Positions 39,218 through 47,499 of a DNA stretch of 64,000 nucleotides are shown here, piece after piece. A program made the position numbers and the translations under genes. This DNA is from Inquilinus limosus (lineage in GTDB: Bacteria; Pseudomonadota; Alphaproteobacteria; DSM-16000; Inquilinaceae), in assembly GCF_002195995.1 (NCBI RefSeq), contig NZ_NHON01000015.1, positions 32,307 to 96,306 on the forward strand, in the 5' to 3' direction. The first letter of the stretch is position 1. Each line of letters opens with the position of its first letter. The notes under the pieces were generated by a model that made no database searches, was not told the DNA's origin, and saw only the letters and a list, made by a program, of their open reading frames with translations.

Positions 39218-40003
39218 ATGTCGCTCACGGTCACCTACAAGGACAACAAGCTCTCGCTGGTCGGCAAGGACGGGCGGACCTACGAGGTCAACGCCGCCCA
39301 GCAGCAGCAATGGATGCAGACGCTGGACGGCCTGGCGAAGCAGCATCAGCTCAAGGACGCCAAGGAGCTGCTCAGCCAGGGCACCGTCGAGGTGCCCGAG
39401 GCCGGCGATTCGCAGTGGCGCATGGCCACGGAGGCCGGCATCGCGCCCAAGGACATCAACGGCAGCGTCGTCGCGCTGAACGACCACATCGGCAACCCGG
39501 ACCTGATCCAGACCTATCATGAGGGGGATCTGAAGCCCGATTTCATCATGCTGCCGGTTGCGCCGGAGAAGCCGGCTTCGGACACGCCGCAGCCGGCGAC
39601 CAAGCCCGACACCTCGACGCCCGAGAAGTTCGCAGCCAGCCTGCAAGCCGCGCCGGATCAGAAGACGCGCAACCAGTGGATCAACGACTACGTCAACAGC
39701 GCCGAAGATCCGCTCGATGCCGTGACGAAGCTTCTGCCGCAGAATTTCGACACGAAGGACAACGGCCCCTGCCGGCAGCAGATCATCTACGCCTATGTCA
39801 ACCGGGTCGCCGGCAGCAACAAGGACCAGCAGACGAACGCCCTCAAGCCTCTGGCCGAGAGGAACTGGACCATCGGCGACAAGAACATCGACGGGGATAT
39901 CGATTACGACATCTGGGCGGTCGGGAAGAAGCTCGGCATCGAGCGTGACAAGCTTCCCATCAACGAGGCCGTGCCGATGGACGTCCGGATCCATATCAAC
40001 TGA
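39218..40003 (+). CDS. Orphan hypothetical protein
   Basis: A 261-residue soluble protein of unrecognised family, start ATG 39218 behind CTGGAGG. Composition (rich in Lys, Gln, Asp, Asn) differs from the Ala/Arg/Gly-rich neighbours. N-terminal part MSLTVTYKDNKLSLVGKDGR looks like two beta strands, followed by QQQQWMQTLDGLAKQHQLKD (helical), a Pro/Thr linker (about 125-145), then a C-terminal domain with PCRQQIIYAYVNRVAGS and NIDGDIDYDIWAVGKKLGIE. No signal or membrane segment. A hairpin follows, so it is probably monocistronic. Confidence 0.7.
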   Translation: MSLTVTYKDNKLSLVGKDGRTYEVNAAQQQQWMQTLDGLAKQHQLKDAKELLSQGTVEVPEAGDSQWRMATEAGIAPKDINGSVVALNDHIGNPDLIQTYHEGDLKPDFIMLPVAPEKPASDTPQPATKPDTSTPEKFAASLQAAPDQKTRNQWINDYVNSAEDPLDAVTKLLPQNFDTKDNGPCRQQIIYAYVNRVAGSNKDQQTNALKPLAERNWTIGDKNIDGDIDYDIWAVGKKLGIERDKLPINEAVPMDVRIHIN

Positions 40004-40023
40004 GGCCAGGACTATAGAGAAAC

Positions 40024-40050
40024 GGCCCGGCCGAACGGATCGGCCGGGCC
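40024..40050 (+). terminator. Hairpin after the orphan gene
   Basis: GGCCCGGCCG (40024-40033) and CGGCCGGGCC (40041-40050) form a perfect 10-bp stem with loop AACGGAT, 20 bp past the stop. No T-run follows. Confidence 0.5.
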
Positions 40051-40138
40051 TGGGGTCTTCCAAAGGGTCGGTCTCTCGGTAAAAGGGCCGGACGGTGCGC
40101 CCGCGCCGCCCGGCCCGGTCGCGATCAGGGAGCCTTCG

Positions 40139-40279
40139 AGGTCGTTCCGAAACCCGCTGCGACGAGTCAGCTGGCGTGGTTTTCGAGAACCGGAGCGCAG
40201 CGCACGTTTGGTGCGTGAGCACCGGAAGCTTCGAGTCCCGCGTCAGATGGCCGTCGCAGTAGGGTTTCGGGACGACCTC
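40139..40279 (-). repeat. 142-bp structured repeat, family A copy 2, at the DUF4170 3' end
   Basis: Ends GAGGTCGTTCCGAAACCC (40139-40156) and GGGTTTCGGGACGACCTC (40262-40279) pair with one G-T change; the second stem is CTGCGA/TCGCAG in place of CTGGTG/CACCAG in copy 1. The core CGAGAACCGGAGCGCAGCGC and GGTGCGTGAGCACCGGAAG is almost identical in all copies. The TGA of the DUF4170 gene overlaps its end. Confidence 0.88.
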
Positions 40280-40472
40280 ACCGGGCCCCCTCATGCGCGA
40301 TGGTGTAGCGCTGATGCGCGTTGCTGGTGGTGGCCGCGGCCAGCTGCCGCCAGGCATGCAGCGCCTCGTCGTAATTCTCGAACGGCCCTTGCAGGCTCTC
40401 GGTGCCGCCGATCAGCCGGTCGAAGCGGGTGTCGGCATATTCGCCGCCGATGATCCAGAAGCGGTTCGTCAT
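40278..40472 (-). CDS. DUF4170 domain-containing small protein
   Basis: A 64-residue protein, MTNRFWIIGGEYADTRFDRL followed by GPFENYDEALHAWRQLAAAT and HQRYTIAHEGAR, matching DUF4170, a small alphaproteobacterial family of unknown function. GAGGAGGACACC precedes the ATG. It lies 25 bp downstream of aceA on the same strand and may be co-transcribed with it. Its stop codon is shared with the structured repeat. Confidence 0.82.
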   Translation of the reverse strand: MTNRFWIIGGEYADTRFDRLIGGTESLQGPFENYDEALHAWRQLAAATTSNAHQRYTIAHEGAR

Positions 40473-40497
40473 GGTGTCCTCCTCTCGGGCGCAGTGA

Positions 40498-41775
40498 TCA
40501 GTGGAACTGGGCGGCTTCGGTCGATTCGCGCAGCGCGGTGGTCGAGGCCTTGCCGCCGGAGATGGCGAGGCTGACGGCGTCGAAATAGCCGGTGCCGACC
40601 TCGCGCTGGTGCTTGGTGGCGGTGTAGCCGTTGGCCTCGGCCGCGAACTCCGCCTGCTGCAGCTCGGAATAGGCGGCCATCTGCCGGTCCTTGTAGCCGC
40701 GCGCCAGCTCGAAGGTGGCGTAGTTCAGGCTGTGGAAGCCGGCCAGGGTGATGAACTGGAACTTGTAGCCCATCGCCCCCAGCTCGCGCTGGAACTTGGC
40801 GATGGTGGCGTCGTCGAGATTGGCCTTCCAGTTGAAGCTGGGCGAGCAGTTGTAGGACAGCAGCTTGCCCGGGAAGTGCCGGTGGATGCCCTCGGCGAAG
40901 CGCCTGGCCTGGCCGAGATCCGGCTTCGACGTCTCCATCCACAACAGGTCGGCATAGGGCGCGAAGGCCAGGCCGCGGGCGATGCAGTACTCCATCCGGT
41001 TCTCCGGCTTGATCGGATGGAAGCCTTCCTCGGTGCGCTGCGTCCGGTCGATGAAGGGATGGTCGCGCTCATCGACATCGCTGGTGATCAGCTTGGCGCT
41101 CTCGGCATCGGTGCGGGCCAGCAGCACGGTCGGCGCGTCCATCACGTCGGCGGCGAGGCGGGCGGCGTTGAGGGTGCGGATGAAGCCGCGCATCGGCACC
41201 AGCACCTTGCCGCCGAGATGGCCGCACTTCTTCTCCGACGCCAGCTGGTCCTCGAAATGCACGCCCGCGGCGCCGGCCTCGATCATCGCCTTCATCAGTT
41301 CGAAGGCGTTCAGCGGCCCACCGAAGCCGGCCTCGGCATCGGCCACGATCGGCGCGAACCAGTGGCGCTTGGCGCCGCCCTCGGCATGCTCGATCTGGTC
41401 GGCGCGCTGCAGCGTGCGGTTGATCTTGCGCACCGCCTCCGGCACCGAATCCGCCGGGTACAGGCTCTGGTCCGGATACATCTGGCCGGCGGTGTTGGCG
41501 TCGGCCGCCACCTGCCAGCCGGAGAGGTAGATCGCCTCCAGCCCCGCCCGCACCTGCTGCATCGCCTGGGTGCCGTTGGTGGCGCCGAGCGAGTTGACGA
41601 AGTCGCGCTTGTGCATCAGCTCCCACAGCCGCTCGGCGCCCAGCCGGGCCAGCGTGTGCTCGATCCGGACCGATCCGCGCAGCCGGTCGACATCCGCCGG
41701 GCTGTAGTCCCGGACGATACCGTCGAACCGGCCGGGCTGGGTTCGGGTCGGGGTCGGGGAGTCGAGGGGAGCCAT
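40498..41775 (-). CDS. aceA: Isocitrate lyase
   Basis: A 425-residue isocitrate lyase that cleaves isocitrate to glyoxylate and succinate, the first step of the glyoxylate shunt. The catalytic signature KKCGHLGGK is intact, with [50 protein letters not shown] and [14 protein letters not shown]. The ATG is preceded by AAAGGA, overlapping a TTGTAAATC site. Divergent from the ScfR-type regulator; malate synthase is not in the window. Confidence 0.96.
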   Translation of the reverse strand: MAPLDSPTPTRTQPGRFDGIVRDYSPADVDRLRGSVRIEHTLARLGAERLWELMHKRDFVNSLGATNGTQAMQQVRAGLEAIYLSGWQVAADANTAGQMYPDQSLYPADSVPEAVRKINRTLQRADQIEHAEGGAKRHWFAPIVADAEAGFGGPLNAFELMKAMIEAGAAGVHFEDQLASEKKCGHLGGKVLVPMRGFIRTLNAARLAADVMDAPTVLLARTDAESAKLITSDVDERDHPFIDRTQRTEEGFHPIKPENRMEYCIARGLAFAPYADLLWMETSKPDLGQARRFAEGIHRHFPGKLLSYNCSPSFNWKANLDDATIAKFQRELGAMGYKFQFITLAGFHSLNYATFELARGYKDRQMAAYSELQQAEFAAEANGYTATKHQREVGTGYFDAVSLAISGGKASTTALRESTEAAQFH

Positions 41776-41776
41776 C

Positions 41777-41927
41777 TTGTAAATCCTTTTCAGTCCGTTC
41801 CGGACAGCGCGTCATGTTGCGCTGCGGTGATAAGACTGATGTTGGGTGCGGCTCTGGGCAGCGTCAACGCGGCGTTGAGCGTGAAAGGGAAATGTTGTAA
41901 ATCTTGTTGATACAGATTTTGTAAATC
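41777..41927. promoter_or_regulatory. Three TTGTAAATC sites between aceA and scfR-like regulator
   Basis: TTGTAAATC occurs at 41777-41785, 41895-41903 and 41919-41927, always on the plus strand. The last forms a palindrome, GATTT-TGT-AAATC (41915-41927). One site lies against the aceA start codon, two sit just upstream of the regulator start. Such spacing fits a regulator that controls aceA and itself; no footprint is known to me for this sequence. Confidence 0.6.
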
Positions 41928-41938
41928 GGAGAAGACCG

Positions 41939-43381
41939 ATGGCCGCGCGCAAGCCGATGCTGGGGCACAAGATCCGGCGGCTGCGGCGCGACCGCGAGGT
42001 CACCCAGGCGCAGCTGGCGGAGCGGCTGGGCATCTCCGCCTCCTATCTCAACCTGATCGAGAGCAACCAGCGGCCGGTGACGGTCGAGATCCTGCTGAAG
42101 CTGGGCCAAATCTTCGACCTCGACCTCGCCAGCTTCGCCGAGGATGAGGGCGAGCGGCTGGTCGGCGGCCTCAGCGAGGTGTTCGGCGACCCGCTCTTCG
42201 CCACGCCGCGGCCGGGCACGGCCGGGCTGAAGCGGCAGGACATCATCGACCTGGCGGCCCAGGCCCCGGCGGCGGCCGAGGCGGTGCTGGCCCTGTACCA
42301 GGCCTATCGCGAGGGGCGCGAGACGCTGCGCCTGCTGGCCGAGCAGCAATCGGCGCCGGACATCGCCGAGGGCTCGTCGCCGCTGGACGAGGTGCGCGAC
42401 TGGGTGCAGGCGCATGGCCACCATTTCCCGGAGCTGGAGACGGCGGCGGAGGAGATCTGGCAGGCCGGGGCGATCGAGCCCGGCGCCCTGTTCCCCGGCC
42501 TGATCCGCTATCTCGACGAGGAGCTGGCGCTGCGGGTCAAGGTGATGCCGGTCGAGGTGATGGGGCCGGTGCGCCGCCGCTACGACCGGCACGGCCGCCG
42601 CATCCTCCTGTCCGAGATGCTTCCCCTGCCCAGCCGCAGTTTCCACCTGGCGGTGCAGATCGCGCTGATCAAGTACCGCGCGCTCTTGGACGAGATGGTG
42701 GCGCCGGTCGGCTTCTCCGGCCCCGAGGGGTCGCGCCTCGGCCGCATCGTCCTGGCCAACTACCTGGCCGGGGCGGTGATGATGCCCTACGACCGGTTCT
42801 GGCGGGCGGCGACGGCGCTGCGCTACGACATCGAGGTGCTGCAGAGCCGCTTCGAGGCGTCGTTCGAGCAGGTCGCGGTGCGCCTGACCACGCTGCAGCG
42901 CCAGGGCGCCAAGGGCGTGCCCTTCTTCCTAATCCGCAGCGACAAGGCCGGCAACGTGTCCAAGCGCCTGGGCGCCACCAACTCCGCCTTCGCCCGGATG
43001 GGCGGCGCCTGCCCTTTGTGGATCCTGCCCGACGCCTTCCGCTCCCCCGGCCGGATCCAGACCCAGGTGGCGGAGCTGCCGGACGGCAGCCGCTGGTTCA
43101 CCATCGCCCGGACCGTGTCGAAGCCCGGCGCCGGCTTCCGCGCGCCGGGGCAGAGCTTCGCCCTGGCGCTGGGCTGCGAGATCGCCCAGGCGGCGCAGCT
43201 GGTCTATGCCGACGGCATCGACCTCGCCTCCGACGAGGCGGCGGCGCCGATCGGGCTGCATTGCCGCCTGTGCGAGCGGCCGGATTGCGACCAGCGCGCC
43301 TTCCCGCCGCTGAACCACGTGCTGTCGGTGGACGAGAACCTGCGCGGCGCCACGCCCTACCAGTTCACCCCGGCGGCCTAG
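41939..43381 (+). CDS. Short-chain fatty acyl-CoA-responsive XRE regulator (RamB/ScfR type)
   Basis: A 480-residue regulator: N-terminal XRE helix-turn-helix (LGHKIRRLRRDREVTQAQLA, LGISASYLNLIESNQRPVT), a central region related to ImmA/IrrE peptidases but without HExxH (FHLAVQIALIKYRALLDE), and a C-terminal DUF2083 domain with a Cys set (HCRLCERPDCDQRAFPPLN). RamB in corynebacteria and ScfR-type proteins in alphaproteobacteria control glyoxylate-shunt or acyl-CoA genes. Divergence from aceA and shared sites support this. Start ATG 41939, MAARKPMLGHK. Confidence 0.9.
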   Translation: MAARKPMLGHKIRRLRRDREVTQAQLAERLGISASYLNLIESNQRPVTVEILLKLGQIFDLDLASFAEDEGERLVGGLSEVFGDPLFATPRPGTAGLKRQDIIDLAAQAPAAAEAVLALYQAYREGRETLRLLAEQQSAPDIAEGSSPLDEVRDWVQAHGHHFPELETAAEEIWQAGAIEPGALFPGLIRYLDEELALRVKVMPVEVMGPVRRRYDRHGRRILLSEMLPLPSRSFHLAVQIALIKYRALLDEMVAPVGFSGPEGSRLGRIVLANYLAGAVMMPYDRFWRAATALRYDIEVLQSRFEASFEQVAVRLTTLQRQGAKGVPFFLIRSDKAGNVSKRLGATNSAFARMGGACPLWILPDAFRSPGRIQTQVAELPDGSRWFTIARTVSKPGAGFRAPGQSFALALGCEIAQAAQLVYADGIDLASDEAAAPIGLHCRLCERPDCDQRAFPPLNHVLSVDENLRGATPYQFTPAA

Positions 43382-43429
43382 AGCGAGATGATTTCGGGCC
43401 TGACCACGTTGGAGGGATCACACTGTGCG

Positions 43430-43565
43430 TTGCCTCTCCCGCTTGCGGGAGAGGCCGGAGACGCGAAGCGGCTCCGGGTGAGGGCCCTTTGTCGAGGCCG
43501 GGACCAGCCCTCACCCGGTCGCCCTGCGGGCGCCCGACCTCTCCCGCGTCCGGCGGGAGAGGCAA
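43430..43565. repeat. Dispersed palindromic repeat, family B copy 2
   Basis: A 136-bp copy of the element at 4898-5031 with the same ends (TTGCCTCTCCCGC / GGCGGGAGAGGCAA) and a shared middle including TTTGTCGAGGCCGGGACCAG and CGGTCGCCCTGCGGGCGCCC. Differences are mainly single bases and one small insertion near the right end. It lies between the convergent regulator and GNAT genes. Confidence 0.88.
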
Positions 43566-43641
43566 TGCGAGAAGACGCTCGACATCTCTGTTGTTCTTCG
43601 GCCGGTTGATTCAACCTGAATCAGTCATGCTCTAACCATCC

Positions 43642-44442
43642 TCAGCCCTTCAGCCCCCAGAACCCGATCGACGCCACCTTGCGGTAGCCGATGCGCTCAT
43701 AGACCGGGGCACCGACCAGGGTGGCGTGCAGCACGGTGCGGGTCAGGCCGGTGGCGCGGGCGCCTTCGTGCAGGGCCTTGCGCACGGTCGCCTCGCCATA
43801 GCCGCGGCGCTGCGCCTCCGGCGCAGTGGCGACCAGGGCCAGGAACAGGCAGTCGCCGGTGGCCACCGTCGCCGCGGCCGAGACCGGCACGCCGTCCGAG
43901 AGCCCGAGATAGGTGTACATGCCGGTCTTCCACAGCGCCGAACCGGCCAGCCCGTGACGCCCGGCCTCCAGCGGCATGCCGTAGGCGCGGGAGTTCAGGT
44001 CGGCATAGGCGGTCAGCTGCTCCTCCGTGGTGACGCGCACGAACTCCAGCTCCGGATGATGCGGCTCGGCGATCGGCAGGATGTCGCCCGCCATGCCGAA
44101 GCCGGTCAGCGACAGGGCCAGACCGGCCTGGTCCGCGACCTGCGGCAGCGCCTTGCGGCAGGCGGGGTGCAGCAGCTCCTCGAACAGCCAGATCAGCCCG
44201 GGCTGGCGGCGGCGGCGCATATAGTCGGCGGCCTGGGCGAAGCGTTCCTCCAGCAGCCGGGCGTCGCAGTCCCGGTCGGTGAAGGTGATGCAGTTCCAGA
44301 ACGGAAACCGGCTGTCGGCCCAACGGATGGCCATGCCCGGCGGGTCCGCCACGTCGCCGGTGCCACGGTCGTGCACCACCGCCCGCCAGGTGTCCGCGAG
44401 CTGCTGAACCGATTCGATGGCTTCCGGGGAAACACCGCCCAT
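43642..44442 (-). CDS. GNAT-family N-acetyltransferase (two-part)
   Basis: A 266-residue protein whose C-terminal half is a GNAT domain: LALVATAPEAQRRGYGEATV (acetyl-CoA loop), followed by TRTVLHATLVGAPVYERIGY and KVASIGFWGLKG. The N-terminal half (FPFWNCITFTD, YMRRRRQPGLIWLFEELLHP) is related but degenerate, a common arrangement in larger GNATs. Substrate unknown. Confidence 0.85.
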   Translation of the reverse strand: MGGVSPEAIESVQQLADTWRAVVHDRGTGDVADPPGMAIRWADSRFPFWNCITFTDRDCDARLLEERFAQAADYMRRRRQPGLIWLFEELLHPACRKALPQVADQAGLALSLTGFGMAGDILPIAEPHHPELEFVRVTTEEQLTAYADLNSRAYGMPLEAGRHGLAGSALWKTGMYTYLGLSDGVPVSAAATVATGDCLFLALVATAPEAQRRGYGEATVRKALHEGARATGLTRTVLHATLVGAPVYERIGYRKVASIGFWGLKG

Positions 44443-44574
44443 GACGCGCTCCGAGATGTCCGATGCGGCGACGATCGGTCCGCTCGGTTTCGGTTCGGCT
44501 ACGGCGATCTGGGGAAGGGGTTGCAGGCGTAACCGGCAGCATCGCTAGCATCGTCGAGCGGCAATCCGGAAAGA

Positions 44575-44599
44575 ACGGCAGGCAGGCCTTGCCGTTTTT
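44575..44599 (+). terminator. Intrinsic terminator without an upstream plus-strand gene
   Basis: ACGGCA (44575-44580), a 9-nt loop, TGCCGT (44590-44595) and a T-run to 44599 lie 80 bp before the YegP gene. No plus-strand gene precedes it. It may end a small RNA or a leader transcript starting in 44450-44570; I see no convincing promoter. Confidence 0.45.
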
Positions 44600-44679
44600 C
44601 AACGAAGCGGCTTGCGAATATTGGGATATCGCGATCAAACTGCCGGGCGAACGTCAATCAATCCCGGAGGGAAACCCCC

Positions 44680-44862
44680 ATGGCGCACAAGTTCGAGATC
44701 TACAAGGACAAGGCCGGCGAGTTCCGGGTGCGGTTCAAGTACAACTCCGAGACGATCTTCTCGACCGAGGGCTACACCAGCAAGGCCTCGGCCAAGAACG
44801 CGATCGAGTCGATCAAGAAGAACGGCCCGGCCGCGCCGACCGAGGATACCACCGAGTCCTGA
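44680..44862 (+). CDS. YegP-family (DUF1508) small protein
   Basis: A 60-residue single-repeat YegP/UPF0339 protein: MAHKFEIYKDKAGEFRVRFK, then EGYTSKASAKNAIESIKKN. Family proteins are small, soluble and of unknown function. A strong CGGAGGG site precedes the ATG. Monocistronic. Confidence 0.9.
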   Translation: MAHKFEIYKDKAGEFRVRFKYNSETIFSTEGYTSKASAKNAIESIKKNGPAAPTEDTTES

Positions 44863-44917
44863 CCGGCGGCCGGCCGGGCGCGGGCGGCCCACGCCCCGCC
44901 CGGCACGGCCCCGGCGA

Positions 44918-45370
44918 TCAGGCCCAGGGCGTCCCCGCCGGCTGCCGCACCGCCGTGTTGAGCCGGTTCCAGACATTCTCCAGCGCGATCTGCAGGATCA
45001 GCGCCGCGAGCGTCTTCTCGTCATAGTGCCGGGCGGCCTCCGCCCAGACGTCGTCGGGAACGCCGTCGCCCCGCTCGCCGACCCGCGTCACCGCCTCGGC
45101 CAGCGCCAGCGCGGCGCGCTCGGCCTCGCTGAAATGCGGCATGTCGCGCCAGGCGGTGACGGCGTAGAGCCGCGGATCGGCCTTGTCCTTCTTCATGGTG
45201 AAGGCGGCCTCGACGCAGACGCTGCAGCCGTTAATCTGGCTGGTGCGCAGATTGACCAGGTCGAGCGTCGCCGGCGGCACGCCGGCCGCCTCGACCGCCT
45301 TCCATAAAGCCGTCAGCGCCTGCAGGGCTTCGGGCAGCACCAGCGCCGGGTTCTTCATTCGGGCCTGCAT
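44918..45370 (-). CDS. Carboxymuconolactone decarboxylase / AhpD-like protein
   Basis: A 150-residue CMD-fold protein. The redox motif region reads NGCSVCVEAAFTMKK; typical members have CxxCxxxH, and here the His position is Ala. RLYAVTAWRDMPHFSEAERA and ALILQIALENVWNRLNTAV are family-typical. Start ATG 45370 follows GGAAGGAACC. It is divergent from an ECF41-type sigma factor, and CMD/oxidoreductase/epimerase genes are the known partners and targets of that sigma group. Confidence 0.88.
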   Translation of the reverse strand: MQARMKNPALVLPEALQALTALWKAVEAAGVPPATLDLVNLRTSQINGCSVCVEAAFTMKKDKADPRLYAVTAWRDMPHFSEAERAALALAEAVTRVGERGDGVPDDVWAEAARHYDEKTLAALILQIALENVWNRLNTAVRQPAGTPWA

Positions 45371-45414
45371 GATCGGTTCCTTCCTTGCTGTTCGTCGTCT
45401 CGACGGCACCGACC

Positions 45415-45478
45415 GGTCACATCGGCCCGGTCTCCGCTCGTCATGGCCATGACGGAGCCGGCAGCGGAAAGTGTGACC
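45415..45478. promoter_or_regulatory. Two symmetric overlapping ECF-type promoters
   Basis: GGTCACA (45415-45421), 17 bp, CGTC (45439-45442) reads toward the sigma gene. Its mirror, GGTCACA (45478-45472), 17 bp, CGTC (45454-45451), reads toward the CMD gene. The centre CGTCATGGCCATGACG (45439-45454) is a perfect palindrome and the whole 64 bp has an exact twofold layout of elements. The motifs resemble the ECF41 consensus as I recall it (TGTCACA, about 16 bp, CGTC). Confidence 0.7.
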
Positions 45479-45479
45479 G

Positions 45480-46346
45480 ATGGACGAGACGAAACTTCTG
45501 GCGCAGCAGTTCGAGGCCAGCCGCCCGCATCTGCGCGCGGTCGCCTACCGCATGCTGGGGTCGCTGAGCGAGGCCGAGGATGCGGTGCAGGAGAGCTGGC
45601 TGAAGCTGAGCCGCGCCGAGGTCGGGGACGTCGCCAATCTCGGCGGCTGGCTGACCACGGTGGTGGCGCGGGTGTGCCTGGACCATCTGCGCCGTCGCCG
45701 GTCGCGCCGCGAGGAGCCGCTGGAGGCGGACGATAGGCCCGAGCCGCCGGCCGGGCCGGGGGCCGACCCGGAGCACGAGGCGGCGATGGCCGATTCGGTC
45801 GGCCTCGCCTTGCTGGTGGTGCTGCAGACCCTGGCACCGGCCGAGCGCGTGGCCTTCGTGCTGCACGACCTGTTCGACCTGACCTTCGACGAGATCGCGC
45901 CGATCCTCGGCCGCACCCCGGCCACCACCCGGCAGCTGGCCAGCCGGGCGCGGCGCCGGGTGCAGGGCGCGCCGCGCATGCCCGACCCCGACCTGGCCGG
46001 CCGGCGCCGGGTGGTCGACGCCTTCCTGGCGGCGTCGCGCGGCGGCCGCTTCGAGGATCTCCTGGCGGTGCTCGACCCCGGCATCGTGGTACGCCCTGAC
46101 ACCGCCGCGATGCGGGCCGGCGCGCCAAGCGAGATTCGCGGACCGGAGGCCGTCGCCCGGTTCTTCCTGGGTCGTGCCACCGGCGCCCGGCCGGCGCTGA
46201 TCGACGGCGCCGTCGGTGCTGTGGTGGCGCCGCAGGGCCGGCTGTTCCTGGCGCTGGGCTTCACCATCGAAGGCGGCCGGATCACCGCGATCGAGGCGAT
46301 CATGGACCCGGAGCGGTTGCGCCGGCTGGACCTCGCGGTGCTCTAG
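45480..46346 (+). CDS. ECF sigma factor with fused SnoaL-like domain (ECF41/SigJ type)
   Basis: A 288-residue sigma factor. Region 2 is YRMLGSLSEAEDAVQESWLK and GWLTTVVARVCLDHLRRRR; region 4 is LAPAERVAFVLHDLFDLTFD and GRTPATTRQLASRARRRV. A C-terminal SnoaL-like domain (about residues 175-288, ending MDPERLRRLDLAVL) replaces an anti-sigma partner and is known in ECF41 to regulate activity in cis. It is divergent from its probable CMD target and probably transcribes itself and the CMD gene from the symmetric promoters. Confidence 0.9.
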   Translation: MDETKLLAQQFEASRPHLRAVAYRMLGSLSEAEDAVQESWLKLSRAEVGDVANLGGWLTTVVARVCLDHLRRRRSRREEPLEADDRPEPPAGPGADPEHEAAMADSVGLALLVVLQTLAPAERVAFVLHDLFDLTFDEIAPILGRTPATTRQLASRARRRVQGAPRMPDPDLAGRRRVVDAFLAASRGGRFEDLLAVLDPGIVVRPDTAAMRAGAPSEIRGPEAVARFFLGRATGARPALIDGAVGAVVAPQGRLFLALGFTIEGGRITAIEAIMDPERLRRLDLAVL

Positions 46347-46384
46347 GGCTGTCGTCCGGTTCGGCCCCAACCCGACCGGCGCGG

Positions 46385-47296
46385 TCAGTAGCCCCAGATG
46401 CTCGGCACCCAGCGGTAGCCGTTGCCGACCGCCGCCACCCGGCAGACGGACGGGAACGGCAGATGGGTGCCCAGGATCGGCTCGCCGCTCGCCGCCAGTT
46501 CCTGCAGCAGACGAGCCCGGACGCGGACCGCCTCCTCGGGGTCGTGCTCGAAGCCGTTGTGCCATTCGAGGTGGTCGAACCCGTGCGGGAGCACGGCATC
46601 GCCGACGAAGGTCAGCCGGTCGCCGCCGGAGGCCAGGCGGACCATGCTGTGCCCGGGGGTGTGGCCGCCCGTGCGGGTGGCGACCACACCCGGCGCCACC
46701 TCATAGTCCGTCTCGAAGGTCTGCAGCCTGCCGCCGTACTGGGCCAGGAACCGCTTGGCGGCCGACCGGATCATGTCTGCCAGCGGCCCCGGCATGGCGG
46801 TGCGGGAGAAATCGGGCGACTGCCAGAACTCGGCCTCGGCCGCCGACACGTGGATCCGCAGGTCCGGACGCAGCTGGTCCTGCACCCCGTCGACGAGCAG
46901 CCCGCCGACGTGATCGAAATGCATATGGGTGAGCACCACGTCGGTCACGGCGGCGAGATCGATGCCGGCGGCCTCCAGCCGTGACGACCACCGCCCGGTG
47001 CGCGGGAAGTTCGGCGCCTCCATGCCCAGCCCGGAATCGATCAGGATCGTCCGGTCGCCGCTGCGGACCACGACCTCGTTCAGCGCCCAATCCATCACCT
47101 CCGGCTGCAGCCTCTCGCGCAGCCAGGCGGACCGGACGGCCGGGTCGGCATTGGTGGCCATCGCCTCGGCCGATATCGAGATCACCCCGTCGCTGACCAC
47201 CATGACGTCGATCTCGCCGACCCGCAGCGCATAGCGCGACGGAACCGGCTCGTCAGCCCCCGGTCGACCGGGGTGCAAGATGCTGTCCGGGCTCAT
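46385..47296 (-). CDS. MBL-fold metallo-hydrolase
   Basis: A 303-residue metallo-beta-lactamase-fold enzyme. The zinc motif LTHMHFDHVGGL, the second His in GGHTPGHSMV, the Asp in FVGDAVLPHGF and a late ILGTHLPFPS are all present, so it should be catalytic. The N-terminus has no signal. Relatives include lactonases and arylsulfatase/thioesterase-like hydrolases; the substrate is unknown. Convergent with the ECF sigma gene. Confidence 0.9.
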   Translation of the reverse strand: MSPDSILHPGRPGADEPVPSRYALRVGEIDVMVVSDGVISISAEAMATNADPAVRSAWLRERLQPEVMDWALNEVVVRSGDRTILIDSGLGMEAPNFPRTGRWSSRLEAAGIDLAAVTDVVLTHMHFDHVGGLLVDGVQDQLRPDLRIHVSAAEAEFWQSPDFSRTAMPGPLADMIRSAAKRFLAQYGGRLQTFETDYEVAPGVVATRTGGHTPGHSMVRLASGGDRLTFVGDAVLPHGFDHLEWHNGFEHDPEEAVRVRARLLQELAASGEPILGTHLPFPSVCRVAAVGNGYRWVPSIWGY

Positions 47297-47499
47297 CTGT
47301 GTCTCCTCCTGATCGCCTTGAACACGGCACCGATGACGCTATGGCCGGGCGCGTTCGCGGTCGATTGGGTCGGGGGCGAGGGCGAGCCATACCGGGAGAT
47401 AGGTTCGGTCATCCGCGGGGCGAGGCGTCGCCGCGCGCGGGCCTAGGAACCGTCACCGGCTTCGCTCTAGACTGCGCCGATCCATCGCAGGAGCGCCGC

